From contig NW_023605194.1 of the NCBI RefSeq assembly GCF_014898055.3, forward strand, positions 60,489,361 through 60,553,360: DNA of 64,000 nucleotides. The letters run 5' to 3'. The notes under the pieces are model-generated. The model had not been told where the DNA came from. It did not search any database and saw only the letters and a program-made list of their open reading frames with translations. A program made the translations under genes and the position numbers. Positions 59,524 through 64,000 of this stretch are shown piece after piece (within the stretch, counting starts at the first letter, position 1; each line of letters opens with the position of its first letter). Origin of the DNA: Talpa occidentalis (taxonomy: Eukaryota > Chordata > Mammalia > Eulipotyphla > Talpidae).

Positions 59524-59810
59524 TTTCTTTTCTTTTTTTAACGATTTATTTATTTATTTGTACAAGCACTGGGTACAGTCAGAAGCGCGGGAGGGTGAGA
59601 GAATTCACCAGAGCCAGAGTGGGGAGCAGAGCAGGCAGAAGGACCGAAGGACACTGCTGAGGGGAGCAGCGGGCGGCAGGAGAGGTCTGCGCGCCATGTG
59701 GAACCCTCCTCCGGTGGCCGGGGAGCAGCCGGGGATCGAACCAGCGCTGCAGAGGCCGCGGGCAGCTTCGCAACCCAGCGCTCAACCGCTGCGCCACGGG
59801 GGAGGCCCAT
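59524..59810 (-). mobile_element. tRNA-derived SINE, antisense, younger subfamily
   Basis: 'gtacaagcactgggtacagt', 'agaattcaccagagccagag', 'gcgggcggcaggagaggtct', 'ggggatcgaaccagcgctgc' and head 'gctgcgccacgggggaggcc'. Very close to the younger consensus. Flanks CACAACACGTTTTCTT (59508-59523) and CACAGCACATTTTCTT (59811-59826) match at 14 of 16. Confidence 0.96.
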
Positions 59811-60079
59811 CACAGCACATTTTCTTAACAGTTAAAATCTTCTAATATTAACATCTTTTGAAAATTTCTCATATCATTTTTTTTAATATTCTTTTTCCCC
59901 AGTAATTATTCCATCAATCTCAATGTATCTCTCTCCTTTGGCATTTTACTATACTTCACTGATCCTCCTTACAATAGCAAAAAAAAAAAAAAAAATACCA
60001 ACCACACCTTCGACATTTCATTTGAAAAATCTCTTCAGCTAACTATTCAAATTCACTGCTTAATATAAGTTCTGCTTTC

Positions 60080-60255
60080 GGCCTCCCCGGTGGCACGGCG
60101 GTTGAGCGCTGGGCTGCGAGGCTGCACTCGGCCTCTGCAGTGCCGGTTGATCCCTGGCTGCTCCCCGGCCACCGGAGGAGGGTCCCACATGCCACGCAGA
60201 CCTCTCCTGCCGCCCGCTGCTCCCCGCAGCAGTGTACTTCGGTCCTTCTGCCTGC
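60080..60255 (+). mobile_element. tRNA-derived SINE lacking its 3' end and A tail
   Basis: Head 'ggcctccccggtggcacggc' and 'ggttgagcgctgggctgcga', then 'gcagacctctcctgccgccc' and 'cagtgtacttcggtccttct', and the copy stops without the AATAAA repeats or A tail. TCTGCTTTC occurs on both sides (60071-60079 and 60256-60264), which may be a 9-bp duplication, though the SINE body itself has a similar word there. Confidence 0.9.
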
Positions 60256-60509
60256 TCTGCTTTCTATACAATAACAGGACAAAACTTAGCTCAAGCCTCT
60301 CTACTTCATAACAAGGATTGTCTCCTCCAGTTTCCAATATCATGTTCTTCATTTTCTTCTAAGACTGAACTAAATTTATCTGTAATGTCTATATTTCCAC
60401 CAACATTCTGTTTATAACTACATACATGTTATTTTTTCCTTTAGCCAGCCTCCACCAAACTACCCATGTTCATACCCTACAAGCCTCTCTCCTTTAAAGA
60501 GTGGTCTTT

Positions 60510-60783
60510 TAGGGTCTCCCCTGGTGCACAGTGGTGGAGCGCTGGGCTGCGAAGCTGCTCGCAGCCTCTGCAACACCAGTTCGATCCCCGGCCACAGGCA
60601 AGGGTCCCACATGGTGCGACAGACCTCTCCTGTGGCGCCCGCTGCTCCCCTCAGCAGTGTATTTCATTGGTCTGCCTGTTCTGTTCCCCGCTCTGGCTCT
60701 AGTGAATTCTCTCACCCTCCCGCGCTTCTGACTGTACCCAGTGCTTGTATAAATAAATAAATAAATCTTTAAAGAAAAAAAAA
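60510..60783 (+). mobile_element. tRNA-derived SINE, younger subfamily
   Basis: Head 'gggtctcccctggtgcacag', 'gagcgctgggctgcgaagct', box B 'agttcgatccccgg', 3' part 'acttctgactgtacccagtg' and the tail AAATAAATAAATAAATCTTT plus A run. AGTGGTCTTT repeats at 60500-60509 and 60784-60793. Confidence 0.96.
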
Positions 60784-60794
60784 AGTGGTCTTTA

Positions 60795-61815
60795 AAAAAA
60801 AACACATATATAATCACATCACAGTCTTCTAAATATCCCAATTCTTCCCAACTGCTCTTCAGAATAAACTCTGATCCTCCAAGTCCAGGCTCTCAGGCAC
60901 AGTCCAATTTTTATCTACTTCTCCTCATCCCTTCTGTCCCCAGGGCTGACCAGTCTCCAAGCTTCTAGGCCTCTTTAGGAGTCTCCAACTAGCCCATCTC
61001 CTTTCTGCCCCAGGGCCTGAGCCCCCATGTTCCTTCAGTCTGAAGAGACACCTTCCCCATCTCTCTGCAAATACTCCCTTCTCACCCTTCAAACGTCTAG
61101 CTGAAAGTCATTAACACAGGGTAACTTGTCTGACTTCCCATCACACACAGATCCCACACTACACACTTATTACACACTCCTCCTAATACTAGCACAACTA
61201 AAATCAGATCATTCTTTCTGAAATTCAAGGTCAGCCCTGTTGTAATAAACTGATCTCTCTGATAGCAAGAACCACACTAGTTGAACTCATTTCCAACTCT
61301 CCAGTATCTTTGAAACAGCAGACTTCACTAAATATTTGGGAAGAGAGTGTGTCTTCCTGCTCACACTTCCCTGTGTTCTCCCCTAAGATGAGCCAGAGAA
61401 GCTATATAGTTGCATTTTTTCAGTGCACTGCCTCATGAATTTCTTTTCTAATAACAAAAGTTAGGTACTATGAAAAGGCCATGTTAAAATAACTAAATCC
61501 CAAACTGAAAGGTCCTAAGTTGAGTCATTTAGATCAAGTTTGTTTTGAGTTTCATTTGATGCCACAGAATCCTGTTCTAGAAGGGAGGTCCAGTAAAGCA
61601 GAGCTGCCGATGCCTGAGAACACACAGGCCAGTCACAAACACTCTGAGAACAAATTAAAGTGATGTGAAGGAACAAAAAGCCTGGGGGAAAGGGCAGATC
61701 CACAGTTACCAGAATTATGTTATACATTAAAGATAATGAGGGCTATTGACTCTGTGACAGTAAGTAAAAGGGCTGCAAGACTTTCTCACACCATGGCGTC
61801 TGCATGCTAATAACA
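60795..61815. other. Unassigned non-coding DNA
   Basis: The C/T-rich stretch 60840-61280 ('acttctcctcatcccttctg', 'cttctcacccttcaaacgtc') has the look of an L2 3' region but I cannot fix its borders. No gene is supported. Confidence 0.4.
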
Positions 61816-61819
61816 GCCA

Positions 61820-62045
61820 CCATTCAGCTGCACCCTTACCAGGCACCAGATACTCTGTGAAGTGCTTATTCATATATAACCTCTTTTAACTGCACTGAAT
61901 CTTTGCAACCACACCATGACCGAAGTGGAGGGATGCCATCCTATCAAGGAGGTACAGGAGGCAAAGTCACTTGCTTGAGTTCACAGAGTTAGTAGTTGCT
62001 GCGACCCAGGAGTCAAAAGCAGCTCTTTGTTGGCTCCAAAATCTC
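61820..62045 (-). mobile_element. MIR SINE, antisense
   Basis: 'taccaggcaccagatactct', 'ctgtgaagtgcttattcata', 'caaagtcacttgcttgagtt' and 'cacagagttagtagttgctg' follow the antisense MIR tail and core. Confidence 0.7.
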
Positions 62046-62357
62046 TGCGAAGCATGTCATTCAGGACTCACAGTTCTAGGATCAGACCAGTATCCAAAGT
62101 GCTGGTACCGAGTGCAAATCACCCAGCTGCTCCAGCCCAAGCTCCCTGACTATAGGCCTAGAGAGAGGAAGTCCTTGGCACAACACCAGACAGCCAACTG
62201 GTGGCTAAGTCTAGCCAATGGCTTCATCCCTGGCAGATAAACCTACTGACAGATAACATCTCTCCTCAAAGAAGGCCCTGAAACTAAGGGTAAATGCCGT
62301 CAGCCACATTTTTCCAACGAACACTGTAATGTTATAAAAATCCTAAATTATCTTTTT

Positions 62358-62629
62358 TTTTTAAAGATTTATTTTTATTTATTTATACAAGCACTGGGTA
62401 CAGTCAGAAGCGCGGGAGGGTGAGAGAATTCACCAGAGCCAGAGCAGGGAGCAGAGCAGAAGGACCGAAGTACACTGCTGAGGGGAGCAGCGGGCGGCAG
62501 GAGAGGTCTGCGCGCCATGTGGGACCCTCCTCCAGTGGCTGGGGAGCAGCCGGGGATCGAACCAGCGCTGCAAAGGCTGCGGGCAGCTTCGCAACCCAGC
62601 GCTCAACCACTGCGCCACCAGGGAGGCCC
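62358..62629 (-). mobile_element. tRNA-derived SINE, antisense, younger subfamily
   Basis: 'atacaagcactgggtacagt', 'agaattcaccagagccagag', 'gcgggcggcaggagaggtct', 'ggggatcgaaccagcgctgc' and head 'tgcgccaccagggaggccc'. The flanks at 62337-62357 and 62630-62650 are identical over 21 bases (AAAATCCTAAATTATC then T). Among the most recent insertions here. Confidence 0.97.
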
Positions 62630-62654
62630 AAAATCCTAAATTATCTTTTTAAGA

Positions 62655-63440
62655 GTTGAGCAAAAGCAAAACAGAAGGATTTTATCGCTCTCCTTTCTTG
62701 TAGCTGCCAGTAGTTGGAATTTACACAAGCAGCTTCTTGTCTCTGCATCCCATGCAGTGCTTCTGAGAAACAAAAGCCCAGGAACACAGTGACCCTGGGA
62801 CTAGGCCAGTCAGAGTTGACCTAAACAGGCAGGTGACCCTAAACACTACTTTATCAAATACCACTCACTCTGAAGCAGCAATAGACACCATTCTACACAT
62901 ATATCACTTCTGCAACCCAGGAATCAGCCTGACTCACAGAACTCACCCCTGCACCCTGAACAGCCCCGTGATTTTTATGAACTCTATGGTAAATCCTATC
63001 ACCTGCATACAAGTCTTACTGTGGAAGCTAACTTTGTCCCTCATCCCACATTAGCCAGGTAACAGCCAACATCCTGTTACAGTAATACCAACTTACCTGC
63101 TAGCACCAGGCTTGCCAAGCCAGATCAAGCCAGCAGTAAAGTGTGCTTGGTGTTGGAAGCTCTTTTGCAAAAGCAGTCCTAAAGAGCCTCACACCATCGC
63201 CAGATGGTTCAAAGCCCAACATACTATTCTGACCAAGGAGTTATACATTCTGTAATTTTTGAACTAAAAATCAAGTAAGATAGCACTTAAGAGCATTCTG
63301 AATATTCAAGGCGCCCAAAAATCTAAGAGTATTATAAGATTCACCACTTTGCTGACTACACTTGAGGTCTGAGACATAGAGGATATAACTTTAAGGGGTC
63401 TCCATTGTCTTTGATGTAGGTAGCAGGTTACAGGAGAGAT
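62655..63440. other. Unassigned non-coding DNA
   Basis: No gene or confident repeat was recognised. Confidence 0.4.
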
Positions 63441-63444
63441 CAAT

Positions 63445-63612
63445 TCTAGAATTGTGGCCTAAGTCAAGTTACTCAAACTAAATTCTTCATTTTCCTCATC
63501 AGTAAATTCAGTTAATATCTCTCTCAGTATCACAATGAAATATCAAATGAGAAAAAGGAAGCCATCCCTCTAAGCACAGTGAACGGCACATCGCAAACCA
63601 TAAGTAAATGCT
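63445..63612 (+). mobile_element. MIR SINE
   Basis: 'aagtcaagttactcaaacta', 'aattcttcattttcctcatc', 'agtaaattcagttaatatct' and 'gcaaaccataagtaaatgct' follow the MIR core and tail. Confidence 0.7.
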
Positions 63613-63654
63613 CCCTCCATTTTTCAGTGGCTTGTTCTTTCTTTCCTCCCTTTT

Positions 63655-64000
63655 CTAATTATTATTGGGGTAACAATGGTTTGCAAAACTGTGTGTACTT
63701 TGGGAGTATAGCTTCATACCTCTTCAAATGTCTGATACCAAACTATGTCCACCACCAAAGTTCCAGTTGCCCGCCACCGCCACCTCATCGACCCTCTGTA
63801 TCCATTCCTCCCACTTCCCACGCCATTACCATAGCACCGCTCTGTTGTCAACCTAAGCATTTGTGTTTGTCTTTTTGTTCCTTTTCTTTGTTTCTTTATA
63901 TTCCACGTACCACTGAAATCATCTTTCTGATTTATTTCATTTAGCATTATCCCCTCAAATTTCATCCACATTGCTGCAAATGGAAAAGTTACATCTTTTC
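63655..64000 (-). mobile_element. L1 LINE 3' end, antisense, runs off the window
   Basis: Antisense L1 3' UTR (C-rich, 63760-63850) leads into the ORF2 end: 'tgatttatttcatttagcat' and 'caaatttcatccacattgct'. The rest lies beyond the right edge. An 85-codon minus-strand ORF at 63714-63971 is the ORF2 C-terminal remnant, with the L1-type words MWMKFEGIMLNEINQ. Confidence 0.85.

Noticed and set aside
59423..59845. 140-codon ORF with glycine and phenylalanine runs
   Set aside because: Made of the G21 tract, a poly-T stretch and antisense SINE sequence.
12244..62629. CRISPR array, operon or other prokaryote-type system
   Set aside because: Repeats are dispersed, in both orientations and flanked by target duplications. 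The sequence is clearly mammalian.

Overview
The window looks like a piece of a placental mammal nuclear genome with no recognisable complete protein-coding gene. It is AT-rich and CpG-poor. It is full of mammalian repeats: L1 3' ends, ancient MIR and L2, hAT DNA transposons, MLT1-type and ERV LTRs. No open reading frame reads like a conserved protein except the L1 ORF2 remnants. The best reading is intronic or intergenic DNA.

The dominant recent feature is one tRNA-derived SINE family: 22 substantial copies (10 sense, 12 antisense) plus one 24-base relic. Full copies run about 250-300 bp. They start with a tRNA-like head carrying pol III box A (TGGCGCAGCGG) and box B (GGTTCGATCCC), continue into a tRNA-unrelated body, and end in AATAAA repeats, TCTTT and an A tail. 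This is the layout of a T+ class SINE. Many copies have clear target-site duplications of 10-21 bp. The family is not primate Alu, rodent B1/B2, carnivore CAN, ruminant Bov-tA, equine ERE, vesper-bat VES or hedgehog/shrew SINE as I know them. The L1 3' ends look like those of non-primate placentals, so I infer a less-sampled lineage such as pangolin or mole. I cannot prove this from sequence alone.

Layout: 0-12 kb is old DNA with MIR copies, a MaLR LTR and a hAT element. 11.9-16.3 kb is an ancient L1/HAL1-like LINE with three SINEs in it. 17.2-19.3 kb is L2 split by a hAT element that itself holds a SINE. 21.3-21.5 kb holds a long imperfect palindrome. 25-30 kb has scattered SINEs and MIRs. 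31.5-34.3 kb is a nest: an L1 fragment, an MLT1-type LTR hit by three SINEs, a HAL1-like LINE and a 24-base SINE micro-insertion. 40.2-41.6 kb is a 5'-truncated minus-strand L1 with recognisable duplications. About 41.9-42.4 kb is a solo ERV1-like LTR and 51.2-51.7 kb a second LTR. 59-62.7 kb is a SINE cluster with a G21 tract. A minus-strand L1 runs off the right edge.

Three short segments have splice-site context that could mark exons: 35018-35057 and 55422-55442 on the minus strand, and 27403-27486 on the plus strand. The first is the best candidate for a host-gene exon. All three are provisional.
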